Part shown: piece by piece, positions 45,901 to 59,483 of the stretch
Numbering within the stretch: the stretch's first letter is position 1
Layout: each line of letters opens with the position of its first letter
Origin: Breviolum minutum Mf 1.05b.01
Lineage: Eukaryota > Sar > Dinophyceae > Suessiales > Symbiodiniaceae
Reading direction: 5' to 3'
Length of the DNA stretch: 64,000 nucleotides
Assembly (NCBI GenBank): GCA_000507305.1
Contig: DF239018.1
Coordinates: 372,001-436,000 of the forward strand
Notes under the pieces: model-generated
The model's database searches: none
What the model saw: the letters and a program-made list of their open reading frames with translations, nothing else
Told to the model about the DNA's origin: nothing
Translations under genes and position numbers: made by a program

Positions 45901-48900
45901 GGTGAAGTCCATGTAGATATCTACAGGCTCAGTGGCTCCAATGTCCTTCACCGTGTGTTTCCTCAAGCAGTTACGCGGTGGACTCTTTCCAACATCCTCT
46001 ACTCGGAGCAGGATTTGTGCCACGTGCAATTCGTCCTGCGGGACCAAATGGTCTACAAGCCCCACTATAACCAGTATGTGGTGGCGACTTGCAGGACATT
46101 GACGAGAACATCCTACTACCCCAACCTTTTCGTCACTTCGTGCGTGTCGGACGCTCAAAACTATGGTAAAATGCAAACTTTTCATGTCGCCGAGCAACCC
46201 TTTGCAGCACTTTGTAGTACAAAGTAGTACTGGAGTAGGACAGGAGTGGTGTTTTTGTGGTGGTGTTTTTGTGGTGGTGTGGTGGTGTNTGTTTTTGTGG
46301 TGTTCTTGTGCACAGCTGTTTTTTGGTGGTGTGGTGGTGTTCTTGGGGATGTATTTTTGGTTGCTTTGACTGCATTCATGCATGCGTACTGTGCATGCAA
46401 GCCCCAGGACCGCGGACATGAAATGAAACAGTGAGAGAGAGGCAGTCAATGTGCATTTTGATGTAAATGAGTGCAAGCTGCGTCCACTTAGAGAAGGGCA
46501 CGCCAGCAGAGTGCAAAACAGGTTGTGACACTGCTGCAGCTCCCTTTTTTGTGTCAAGTCAACAGGCGCTCCCCTCCACTCTACTCTGCGAAAATGGATG
46601 GTGTAAGCACATTCTGGTTCAAGCTCGCTTTGTTTTTTGTTTCTCAGAGCATCTCAGATGCTTTTTCAGTCCCGCTCATGGAAATACGTGCTTCTGGCAC
46701 TCCTGGCTGCCTGCTGCGTGGTTGGCAATTGCGAAAACGGCATCGGAAGAGTTTGGTTGCCCCCAAGCGCACCAGCTGCAGCAGTTGCGGCACCTGTCAT
46801 CGGCAAGTGTATCAACTGTCTCCATTGAAGGGAGGAGATGGTCGATATTATTGTGTGGCATGCTGGAAGACTTTTTGTGATGAGCTTCCATTATGTAAAT
46901 GCATAGCTGGCAACGTACAATGGTGTGCAGACTGCAAAATGCCAGCTACACAGATCAACCTGGTTTATTTGAAAGATCCATATGATGCAAACAATGATTT
47001 ACAATATCGCTGTAAAGACTGCTGGTTTGAAGTCAAAGCCGATCAGACTCGGTTCTTATGTCCAAATGCAGACATGTTCCAATGAAACATATTCGTTGTC
47101 CATGCATTTGGCCACTCGATGCAAATACTTATTCAACCTGGAGCACTGGACGCGTTGCCGTCACTGATATTGGATTTCCAGGAGCACATATGGAGCCAAT
47201 CCACAGTTTACAGCAGGAACTTGGGCGAAGAATGAAAAATGCCGGCATTCAAGTGTTAGATGGGATTGATGCCACAAACGGTCCAATGTTGCAACAACTC
47301 ATGCCCAATGCCAGCATGGTTATTTGGGGTTCGCCTCACTGTAATCATTTCGGAAAAATGGAAGTTTGCCAACACTTGGCTCCAGGTGACAATAACACCA
47401 GCTTCAAGCTAGCAGCCTTCATCAACAAAACCCATCGAAAACTCAAGAAATCTAACATGTACGTGTTTATGTATATTTGTAAACTATGTCACTTCCTGGA
47501 ACTGTTTGCGCGTCTAAATTGGGCGCACTATGACTCCATAGACCACCAAGGTGCACATTGAATGTTTCGTATGGCCTCTACTAGTGGCTCCATGGGCACG
47601 ATGAGGGCTCTGAGCGTCGCGCAGTCTTTTGTATGTGGAAAAATGAGTTGGATGAGGAGCTTAACTGTCTCAATGTGGCATTGTTGTGCGAAAATGCCGC
47701 ATATATCAGCCTTTCATAAGTCCCATCGAGTTAACTTGTTGACTTTACACTGCATCAGGCTAATCGTATTTGCCAAATTCTTCTTTGAGATAACATGTAA
47801 TCCTCTAGTGACGAGCCATGCTTTTCAGTCATAGCTTCATTCATCATGTTTGCTTCAAGAAAACGTCGTATGTACATAATGTCAACGTGTTGCAATGTTT
47901 TCTGAGATAATGCAGCTTGCTGGCTATCATAGGTCAATTGGTTGCGCTGGTTTGGAACCTGTTGCTAGCAGAAACCAGCAATTCGCTGCGGTGTGCGAAG
48001 GCGCTGGCTGTTTTGTTTTCTGCTTTGAAGCTGAAAATGTTGAAAAATAGTACATGTATAAAAGTAATGTATATAAGTTGTTTCATTCTGTGTCGTGTTA
48101 TTGCCTTGGCAAAAATGACAAATAAGTTTGAAATAGCTAAAGGTTTTTGAGCTGGTGCAGCTGACGCATGTGAACATGGACACGAAACATCTAAACAATG
48201 AAAATGCGAGAGCTTGAGCAGCTTGACAGCTTATACCATTTGGGCGTGGTGTTGTTTTTGTGTTTCTGTGGTGGTGCTTTTGTATTTTTTTTGTTGGGCC
48301 AGGGGTCGACTTTGACCTTCGTCGCATTACCGAGAAGTTATGCAAAGAGTGTTGACAACACTGGTGTAAAAAGATGTCTGGTATAAAAGTTCTCCTCACA
48401 CTGCTCATATCCACACTCACATCAAACATTTCCTTTATTCAACTGTCTTCACTGCTTTCGGGATATCCGGCGTCTAGTTTTTTCAAAAGTGGTAATTTTC
48501 AGATGATTTGCGGTTTTCAGGTTCCATCCGTTTGTTTTTCCAGGGATGTACAATTGCAGTACAAATATTTGCTTCATTAGCCACCTGTTTTTCTCTCCCC
48601 TATAAGGTGAGTATCACCCGGAACCGGATCACCCTTCGACACTCCAATGGAAGGCGTTGAACCTGTATGGCGCAGGCTCCTCAAAATAGCTAGATCTGAG
48701 GGGTCAGGATTTTTAAGGCGATATTATTTTTTTACATAATTCCAGTTTTCCACTAATTTGGAACCCGAAATGTGACGGGAACCACAGAAGCGCACAGCAC
48801 CACCTTGAGGTAAACAGAGATGTCCTATCTACTTTGCCGCCTTCATCGGGAATCTCCGTGTGGTCCGGTTTCTTTCCGCCCAAAAAGCTGGTCATGGGAC

Positions 48901-49550
48901 TTCTTAGTTGGAACGACCAACAGGAATACCTTGAAGAAGAAAATTCCAATTTCAGGATAGGATAGACCCAACGACCAATCAACCCGCCGCTTGGTCACCT
49001 TAAATGTCCTGAAAAAGATGATGGTCTATATGGAGAGGGAATCCCTTGAAGAAATGCCCTTACAACCCCTTAAAAACCCAACATTTTGACACCAAAAATG
49101 TGAATTTTCACATTCCAGCCGTTAGTTTTTGGGGGCCATTCGTTTTTAATTTTTTCCGCCCATGAATCGGCTTTAAAAAACAAGCGATATGGTGCAAACC
49201 TCCCAAACACACAAAAATTCACAGATTCGCACCTGAAAGGATTATCTCCAAAGAACAGGGTTCCTGTCATCGTTCTCCAAAAAAAGTCATGGGCTCTTCC
49301 CCATAATCCCAAGTAATTCCGCCACCTGCTGGCAATCGAAGTTTGCATTTCTTTTTAAAGAGGGACCGAATCGCAGCAAAAAGAACACTTGGTATTATTG
49401 TTACAAAAAACCCTAAGAATCGAAAACCCCTTTAATAGCTTTATTTTAGGTGGTGGTTTCAAATATTTTTATTTTCACCCCTATTTGGGGAAGATTCCCA
49501 TTTTGACTAACATTTTTTCAGATGGGTTGAAACCACCAACCAGTATTTTC

Positions 49551-49629
<79 letters not shown>

Positions 49630-52600
49630 CCCCTTGCAAAAATGCAGTTTCAACCGTTCAACCCGAAACAACCTTCCTCGCTGAGGTTGTTGGTGGCGAG
49701 TCGTGCGAATCCTGATTGTAAGGATCGACGTGGCTGGACACCTTTGCATACAGCTATACAACATGGTTTTTTGGAGGTGCCTGGCTGTCATGATCGATGG
49801 TATGCAACGATGGGAAAATATGACCTGCAGGAGCCCCCTTGTTTATATATGACAAAATTTTAGTAGGTTAAAAAAAACAGAAATGCGTGGTTTTAGTATA
49901 AATTAGTAGGTGCATTTTTTCCGACGTCCTTCCCATGGCTTTGTTTTTTCCCATAGGACGGAAAGTGGTAAGGATTTACCAATAAATTGATGGTTGATTT
50001 TTGTTAATGCTAAAAGGTCCTATATAGGTAAATATACCAGAAACTCCCATGGATCTTATTACGAGGCCTGTATATTTTTCAAGGCGGTTTTGTGTGTTTT
50101 TTAAACGGAAACTTCCAAGCCGAAATTTCCAACTTTTCTCACTGCAAAATTACATCAAGGGGTCAGTGGGGCCTTTGTGCAGTTACGGGGTGACAAATCG
50201 ACATGATTTGACAGGGAAATACCGCCAGGTTGCTTTTTTGAGCCAATTTGTTTGCTGTAGTTAGGAGAAAATGTGGAAATTCTTTTGGATATGTGGAGAA
50301 GCAATCCCGTAGGATCCATGTATGTTCCATAATTTCTATGGTAAATCTATGTAAATCTAGGTAAATATGTACCATACATGGATCCTATGGTAATATATAT
50401 ATATATATATATATACATGGTTTTCAATTCGTCAATCCCAAAAAGGGATGCCGTTGGATTCTGGAGACGGACAACTACTTGGAGGAGTTTTGTTTTCCGC
50501 ATAGATTCTCCGCTGTTAACATGTTCTATTTCAACTTTCCACGTTCCGCTTAGTTGGGATTTTGATATCTTCAAAGAATGGGTGAAATGATTTTGGATCA
50601 AAATTTGAAAAAACAAAACATGCCTTATGCTCACTGCATTTGAGTTTATACACACCTGTTGTTCAATTTGATGGTGCAGGTTCTTGCTTCAATATCAACT
50701 GAAGGGTGTAAATTTCCAATAGGGGCCTGAATCCCCTAAGACAGCAAAATTCCAGTTAAAAAATGGTGGCTGGAAGAGGATCTCCTATCTAAAATTTCAA
50801 AGATGTGCCCTCTATCCACACAACTAACATATCCCATCTGGGGGAAAGCAAAAAAATCATCTTGGAAACGTCTTTCAACTGGGGATATGCACTGCTTTGT
50901 TCAAAAAGTTCAACTGATTTCTTGATGCACCACATCATCACCTGCTAAACCTCTTTGCCAGCTTCTTTTTTAGATACTCCAGCACTCGCAGTAGGCCGCA
51001 GTCGCAAAAAATAAACACAAACATACTTTCAGTGGCAAAGAAGCCTTTGATTAGATCTTCTTGGTTGAAGTTTTGGAATGTTTACCCTCCCTGAAACTAA
51101 CAGCAAGTTTACCCCTTCAAATTCCAGTGGTTGGAAGATGAAACCTTTCCTGTTTTTTGGCTCAATAGACCCATTTTGAAAGGCTTTTGCCGTTAGTTTC
51201 AGATAGTGTAACCCCATGATTTACCAGGGTTTTATACATCCCAGGTTTTTGAACGCCGGATCTCTGAACCATCAACGGTATGTCAAGATTTGAGGGACTT
51301 CTGGACACAGGGAGAGTCAGAATTAACCAAACCTTGTCCTTGTAGGTGGCCCGATGCTTGTTGGATGTCATGGCAGATCTCAACGTGCGACTTGGTTGGA
51401 TCCGACCAAGCGGAGAAAACCACCAAAAACGGTTGCTTCATCTTTTCCCAGATGCTCCATTTTGGGGAATATTGTTACCTACATAAATGGGTCAGATTTT
51501 ATGGTACATCTAATTCCAGTCCCATTCGGCGCATCTGGGCTCATCTGGGCTCGGGGGGTCAAAGATCGAAAAAACCTTGAAAAGACTGGCCCAGCGATAT
51601 ATTGGGCGTATGTTTGAGGAATTTATTTTGCTTGGAATTTCTTCGGTGACCCAAGAAAACTTGTTAAGAGGTTGAGTTTTCAAGATGAATAACTTCCACC
51701 TGAAAAAGCAAACAAACAAAAAAGAACACAACCCAAATAAGAAGAGCTGGACCAGCTTCACATGAATGATGTAGGGGCTTCAGTTGGTGGAAGGCCTTGG
51801 CAAAATCCCAGGGGGAGGTTTCAGGATGTATACGTCCAACAACTCCGATTTCCAGTCGAACAAAATCCTCAAAGTCACTGGAGTTGATATGGGACCATCT
51901 TGCTACGATCCATTTTTGTTTAACCAGCACATGTATGAGTTCGATGTAAAAATGTCGGGTGTTTTTAAACAAAAATAACCCACGAAAAAGAACAAACAAA
52001 CAAACAAAAAGCTTGAAGTTTTTCCGGAAAGGAAAAATTCCTTGAGAAGCACCAGGGAGTCGCGAAAGATGGGGAGATGTTTCAACGAAGCAATTTCCTA
52101 AGGACGACCAAACCGGGTTCCACGCCTCTGGCGTTTGCAGCGATGCACAACAATTGTGATGCTTTGGAGTTATTGCTAGAGAAGCTTCTCTAAAATTCAT
52201 GGGCCTGGACCCAACTACCCCCATCAAGACTATCCCCAAGCCAGGAAAAGGTGTTTTTTTGAGGGATTTTTTTTCGGTAGTTTTGATGGGGGTAGGGAGG
52301 GCGGCGATCTGAAGGAACCTTTTGGTTGTTTTCGAATATCCAGTGAAAGTGTATCACCCTAAGGATCAAAACCCTCTCGATCGCCTGGCTATTGTTAAGG
52401 ACCCAAAAAATACCAAAATACACAAAAATGGTCCATTGGAGCGTCCCACTCTGATCCTTAGGGGGAGATGGAAAGCTGGTCCCAGATTGGTCACAAGGCT
52501 AAATGGTCAAGATTTGAAGCTAATTGGTTTATGGAATTTTCTCGCTGTGTCTTTCATTTTGTTTGCATCACTTACCATACGAACAAACCCGGTTTCAACA

Positions 52601-55600
52601 ACCAAAACGCCGGTTTCAACAACCAAAGAGACGGATTCAACAACCATATCTGACAGCAACCAAAAAAAACGGATTCAACTTACCATACAGTCATTTTCAA
52701 CCAAAAACAAAATGGTTATCTACGGGTGGCTCTACAGTACCATTGAACTCTTGGGGAGAAGGTTGGCACCCGGGCCAGAAGAAGAAATTCAACGGACCCA
52801 AAATGCAACCGTTTTTTCCCAAAGGAATAAAGCTGATCCCAATTGGGCCTTGAGTGAAGGCCTCTCGGCATCTGTTGACATCAGCAGGGTTGGTCACAGG
52901 TTGTTTTATGGTCGTTTTATGCTTCAGAAAATCTCGGTGTTTTTATATCAATGTGGTTTTCGATTGGGAGTGAAGATGCCCCACTGTTTGGTCAGTATCG
53001 ACTTTCTTTTTTCACCTCCTTTCAACTATTTGGGTGTTTCCACCCCCAAATCATCCATCTTAATAGGGTTTCCATTATTCCATTTTGGGGTACCCCTATT
53101 TTTGGAAACACCCATTTAGTTTCATGGAGATGGCCAGTTTCGACAGTGATGATACAGTTATGTCGTGAGGTCTTTTTTTGGCCAATCCTTAAGGCAGTCG
53201 ACGTCAGATTCACCAAGACTTCAAATGATTCAAATTGACCACTTGTCAAATGCGATTTCATTTAAGAACCAAAACAAAAAACATCAAAATGCTTCAACTT
53301 GGAATTTCCTCTCCAAAGAAAGTGTTGCTCCGATGTGTCCATCTTCACTGCGAAAAACATCCAGTAAAGGCTTCACTCCCCTTCACCATGCAGCCGAATT
53401 CGGTCTAGAGCAGGTGGGACCAAATTTGGGCCTGGTTTGGCGGAAATTTATTGAGGTTTTAAATGATGTAAACAACATATATGTTTTTTATGTAGCCAAA
53501 ACATCAGCGAAGATCCCACGAAATTTTTTGCCCGGAACTTTTTGGTAGCTGAAGATAGCTGAAGGATGAATTAGGGAAATTTTGGAACTGATTCCTACTC
53601 CTTTCTGTTGTCTAAGATTACCCAAGAGCAGGGGAATCCGCTTAAACTGAACTCAACGATTTCACACGTTTTTTGTTGTTACAGGTGCATTTGTTTTGGA
53701 GAGGCGTATCAAAAAATGCCAAGAAGCTTAGAGAAGCTCAGCCAATCATCATTCTGTATTATTGGCAAGACCTTTGGCCAGTTTTGGTTGAGCCTATCCC
53801 TCAGAAAACTGAATTGAATGAAGTTTCTTAAACTTAGGCAATTTCCTATCTAGCACAACTCGAGATGTTTCGAACAAAGTCCCGTGAATTCACATCTCCC
53901 CTGTTTTTCCGTCGGAGCTGCCCTTAAGAAATGGAAAAACCAACTGCCAAATGACTTCGCTACTGTTGATGGTTCAGAAATCCCATTCCCAACCACCTGG
54001 GATGGTGCTACAAACCCATCATAAATAATATGATAAACTACCAACCGGACCTCACCTGGTGCATCTTCGGATTTCTGGTTGCCATCACTTGCATGAAGAG
54101 TATTGTTTCTCTCAACCACCAGGTCTTGCTGAAGCTGTTGGCAGTGCGTGCTTCGGTGGAACAACGCACACGTGAAGGGGTGACTGCCACCTTCATTGCT
54201 GCACAGGATGGGGGGGGCCTCGGCACTTGAGATAAATGGAGTTATGGGGCCCCTATAAATGGCCTTGTTAAAAACGGTCACTAGGATGATAACCCAACAA
54301 AAGGAAGAGTTATTTCACCTTTATAGTTGAGGCACGCCCATATAGACTTTGAATCTTAGGGAGTATGCCTGGGAGAAGTTTTGGTTCTGTTTATGTATTT
54401 AACTCACCCCCCCCCAACGTTTTGCTTGGTTATGTTAGGAGGTAACAACTGACCCAACTAGTTTCAACAACAACAACAACAACAACAACAACAACCACCA
54501 CCACCACCACCACCACCAAATTCGTCGCAACAGGAGGGACGCTTATCAGTGATCCACAAATTATTGGAAGCCAGGGCAGATATCAATGGGGTGAAGCGTT
54601 CAGGAGCTCAACGAAGCAAAAATCAGGCGATGAATTTTTCATGGGTTGGAGGACTTCTGAAGCCCACCATGATCCCGAAAAATCCCCATATAATTTGGGG
54701 CCGAAATTGGGCATGTGTGTGTGTGTGGGGGGGAAACTTGGAGATGTTGCATGATTTTCGGGGATTTATCTAAGGGGTTATGAACCACCATAATGCCCTA
54801 AATAAGCCCGACAATTTTCTGGGGGGAAAGGTGGCATTGTGGGGGTGAGCCCTTGAAGTGTTCATGGGTTTCGTCGTGTTTTGGGGTGGCTGGCTTGATG
54901 GGGGTCCCACAAGGGATAAAGGAAGATGGCCCCCCAAAAAAGGAGCAATACCTGAAAAGGTTCTTGACATATGTGTGGATTGGTGGTTTTAATGACCTCC
55001 GGAGCTTGTTGCATGGTTTAAATTAGGAGTCCGTCCAAGTGTATTGTGTATTGTTTCTTATCCATTCATTGTGATGCCTTGTTTATTGTCATTGTTTCTT
55101 ATTCAGTCTTCGTCATTTGTTTCTGTTCATCGGTTTCAGTATTGCCATGTCGCCATTGAATTGCTTTTCCACTGACCAGCAACCATCCAGTGAAACTTTG
55201 CGACTTCTGTCAGCCTATCTTGGTGGAACCAAACATTTTATTGAAACCCCTCCAAAAAACAAAAAAGAACGACTTAGATTGTATTTTTTCCATTGACCAG
55301 AGGTTTTTTCATTGCGTGTCAAAGAAAAACAACAAAGGTCTGGCCAAAAGGTCAAGATGGTCAATCCAACCTGCAAAATGTTGATTCCCCAAAAAAGCGT
55401 TGATTTTTGTTTCATTTTGGCAGGGTGAACTTCAACCATGTACCCAGAAAATTGCCATCCAAAAGATACCGGTCCCATCCAAAAACATCCCCTGAACCTT
55501 CCTTGGTGCGGAGAAACAGAATATCAAAACGAAAAACTTCTGCCCATTTTTTTTTGCCACCAAAAAAAATGGCCGGGATGTTTTTGTTGTGTGCAGATGC

Positions 55601-57146
55601 CGGATGGTTGTAGCCCTTTGTTCGCAGCCGCGGCGTGCAATCATCTGGATGTGGTGAAGTATTTGTTATGCGCTGGTGCTGACAAGGACTCACTGCTATG
55701 CGATGGGCCTTAATGAATCAGGGGTCATTAAATTGTCCATTTTTAAGGGATCAAACAATGCAAATGGATGGTGATTTTGAGGGCTTTCCCTTTAGTAGTG
55801 CATTGTTTGGGTTCGACATATAATGACCCCTGTGAATATTAAATTGTTCGTGGATGGACCATCGGGGTTGAAAAAAATATGGTCGCTTTGATCTGATTCA
55901 TATCAAAGGTTAGATGCTGATTTTCATCATCGGCAGTTGGCAGCAGAAGCTGGTTGGGTGTATTTAGAGACCCAGGCTGTGTGGTTTCAAGATATTTTTT
56001 ATGTTCACCCCCACCGAACTTGGGGTAATACTGTGAATGACAGATCCTGAATTCATGGTATGATCCCTGATCTATATAGATATATACCTCCCGTTGTTTT
56101 TTTAATATCCTGGACAAACTAAACGATCACAGTTTTGATCACTCTTCACTTCTTTTTTGAGATTTATTACCACTTGGTCATGATCCAATTTTGCAAGAAG
56201 ATCTCAAAAAAAAACATAGAAACACAAATACCCTCCAGGGAACTAACATATCCCACCCTTGGGAAGTTCGGAAAAATCATCGACTCAAAATGCCATTTGT
56301 TGGTGTGGATTATGTTAGTTCCCATGGAGGGTATCTTTCCAACACATGGCGTTAAACACATCACCCCTCCCCCGTGGTTCCACCAACCCTCAGGAACAAG
56401 GTTATGAAGGGATTCATGCAGGTACGCCTCTGCAACTCGGTGGTTGTTTGGAAGGGGAATTTCTGAAGCAAAACAACGGTACTTTTCCTAGGTTTCCATC
56501 ACTCATCTGTTACTTACAACAGATGAATTTGATTTTTTTTTCAGGATGAACATTCATGAACCAAGCAGGTTTTTGTTGTTTACCTATATGAAGGGTGGTT
56601 TTGCTGTTTTTTACTGTCAAGTTGTAGGTGGGTAATTCGAGGTGATGGTGAAGGATGATGAGATTGGTTGGTTGGGTGTTTTTTTCACCCATCCATTTGA
56701 GGTTGGTCGGTTGTGTTAATATTCAAGATCCCGTAGTAAATGACCAACAAGTTGGTAACAGTTTGCCATTTTTACAGTTTTGGTTGGTGGTTTCTTTGGT
56801 TGTTGTTGTTTTCTTTTTTGTCCGATATTGATTGTCATGGAATCAAGCCATTTTTGGAAATATAGCCAACTCATCGTTGTTTTTAAAGGATTTTTGCGGA
56901 TCCCATTCAGTTTCATGAAAACCAAACTATGTTTTGTTCATTAGGATTTTCCTGAAATGTTCATCAAATCCTCGAAAAAGAAGGACACGCTGATGTTCAA
57001 TTAACCTTTGCCAAAAGGTTGGTGCGTCAGGGGGTTGTCATTGCGCTTGTTGCTGGTTCTCTTCAAACAGTTGAGCTTCTCATTCTCATCATTTTTATCA
57101 CCATCATCGTCATCATCGTAATCATCGTAATCATCATCATCATCGT

Positions 57147-57209
<63 letters not shown>

Positions 57210-59437
57210 TTACTTTTCAATACTATTCTTCACTGCCTTCATCATCTTAGTGTTCCTGAAGTACCCATGTGGTTTCTTCAAAAACACCTTGCTTTTGGAA
57301 AAGACTGCCGCTGCAGCCAAGGTACATCGCTGCCCAGAAAGGCCACACAGCCATCGTAAAAAGCCTTCTGAATGCCCGAGCCAAGATGCAACATGAAGGA
57401 GTGAGCCTTGGCTCCTGAAACTTTACTCCCTGGAGAGAGGATCACAACGATCAGCACATCGCAGTTTGGGTTTTGATAGGATCCATGGGACGAACTGTAT
57501 ATTTACCTGCATTTGGCCCAAATTTATGGTAAATGGAAGTTTAACAGTTAGTTTGACCCCGAAAAAATTGGCAGGGCCATTAAAAGGGAAAGGATCGTTG
57601 TTCAACCATCTTTTTTTTTCAGGGGGCAATTTTTTGTAAACTTCGGTTGGGTGTAACGCAACCGAAAAACCGAGTTGGGTTTGATGAACTCCAGGATTTT
57701 TAGGACGGAATTTTTACAGTAATAGTTTGATGAATGTATTATAACTTTACCCAACCGATCTTTGAACCAAGATGAATCCTTCTTTACCAACTCAGCATAT
57801 GGTTGAAAGGGATGTTTTTGTCACAGCTCGAAATCAATCTCAAGCTGGATGTTGGCATGCGTGAACTGGTCGGGAAAAATATTATCTTTTCTTGGGTTCC
57901 CTCAGTTTTGAGACATCCCCAATCCTCCTTTATCTGGCTGTGGATGTTTTTTCTTGTGACGTTCAACATCAACAGCCAGTTTCGTGAAGAACTAAATATG
58001 TTATATAATCTTTTTGGGGGGGGTGGAGATCTTGTTGACGAATATGTTCCTGATTTTATTTGTTCGCCACTTCAGAAGCCATGTTGAAATCGGGTCGCTT
58101 CAGAAAGGAAAAGACCAAATCTGAGTGGAATTTCAAATCGGGCCTTCTTGGAAGAACACCGAAGCTCCCAGCCAGTCATGTTTGGATTTTCAGGGGTGTT
58201 ATATTATATAGTTGTGAATTTTTACACCCAGTTTTTTCCCCTGCAAATCACAGGTAACCTGACAAATCACCTGTTTGAAAAGGAAAAATCATCCTTGAAA
58301 CCTCCATTTTTTGGGTTTCCAGCCAAGCCTGTGAAGTTGGTTGATGGTTGGTGTGAAACCAAAACCAAGGGTTTGGACACCATTGTTGGCTGCAGCGGAA
58401 ATGGCACATTTAGATACCTTGCAAGTCTTACTGGACGTGACTCTGATTGCAATCAAGAAGTTTGAGAAAGAATCTGTGCCTTTTTCCTCGTAGTAGTTCA
58501 TGTTTCCTATTCTTGTCGTTGTCCATCTTCTCATGGTTCTTATTTTGTATTGTTCTTATGATGGCTGCAATGGTGGCGGCGGATATTTATGGTTGCGCAC
58601 GGTTCTGAAATCTATAGATGTGGGGCCGCGCTCCAGCACTCAACTGTACACCCCAGAAATTTAACATGGAACCTAAGAATCACCCAACTGTAAAGGAAAA
58701 TCATCTTCCAAACCTCCATTTTCAGGTTCCATGTTAAATTTCAGGGGTGTAACAGAAAATGGACATGGACCTTTGGGGAATCACATAGGGGCAGTTGCAT
58801 AGATTTGAGGGTATCTATAATCCTATTTGTATAGAGTGACTTCTGAGGAAAAAGTTTTCTAACTACATGCTGGTTTGACTTTGAATTCAAGAGCCCTTGG
58901 ATACTAAAAGTTTGTTCTTCCCATCCATCGTATTTCCTTCGTGGTTTTGAGGGTTTTGGGTTGGCGAATCTTAACTCCACTGATGATCTAATCCGTCACT
59001 CCTTGGAGCCTGCCGTTCAACCCCGGTTTGCAGAGTGGGATCCCGTTTTTGATCGCCTTCACGATCCACTGGTGTTCCAGTGTTTCGGCAAGTCCCAAGG
59101 TAGGTTGGTTGCTTATCCATTTCTTGTAAAGCAGATCCTTCCATGTGGATGTTTCCTTCATTTTCATGTTCCACATCAATGGTGGTAGAAAGGTAATCTT
59201 CAGTGGTTGTTTCCAAAGGATTGGTATCCTCAAAGTTCTACAAAGGCTTAGTGACGGGCATCCCTCCATCCTCACCACTGGAATTCTCTCAAGGTGTGTG
59301 GTTTTTTTTCTGCCCGTGACTTTATTACATGATTACACTACCCCAAATATCTTCAAAAGTTGCAAGAAAAACAGTCACTGATTATACCTCCCCCACAAAT
59401 ATTTTTGCTTCACACCCAATCACGAGACGTTTACCCC

Positions 59438-59483
<46 letters not shown>

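Noticed and set aside
45703..46557. A single 284-residue minus-strand protein
   Set aside because: It runs through the 74-bp repeat, the GT-rich minisatellite and an N. Only the inner part (about 45.8-46.1 kb) looks protein-like, so I list it as a doubtful block rather than a gene.
51150..51175. Relict spliced-leader-like TTTTGGCTCAA
   Set aside because: Only about ten bases agree with the dinoflagellate spliced leader as I remember it, and the site lies inside an inverted-repeat element, not at a gene start.
53022..53261. Small minus-strand protein with WVFPKIGVPQNG
   Set aside because: It is the translation of the family 5 inverted-repeat element, a known kind of spurious peptide in dinoflagellate annotations (from memory).
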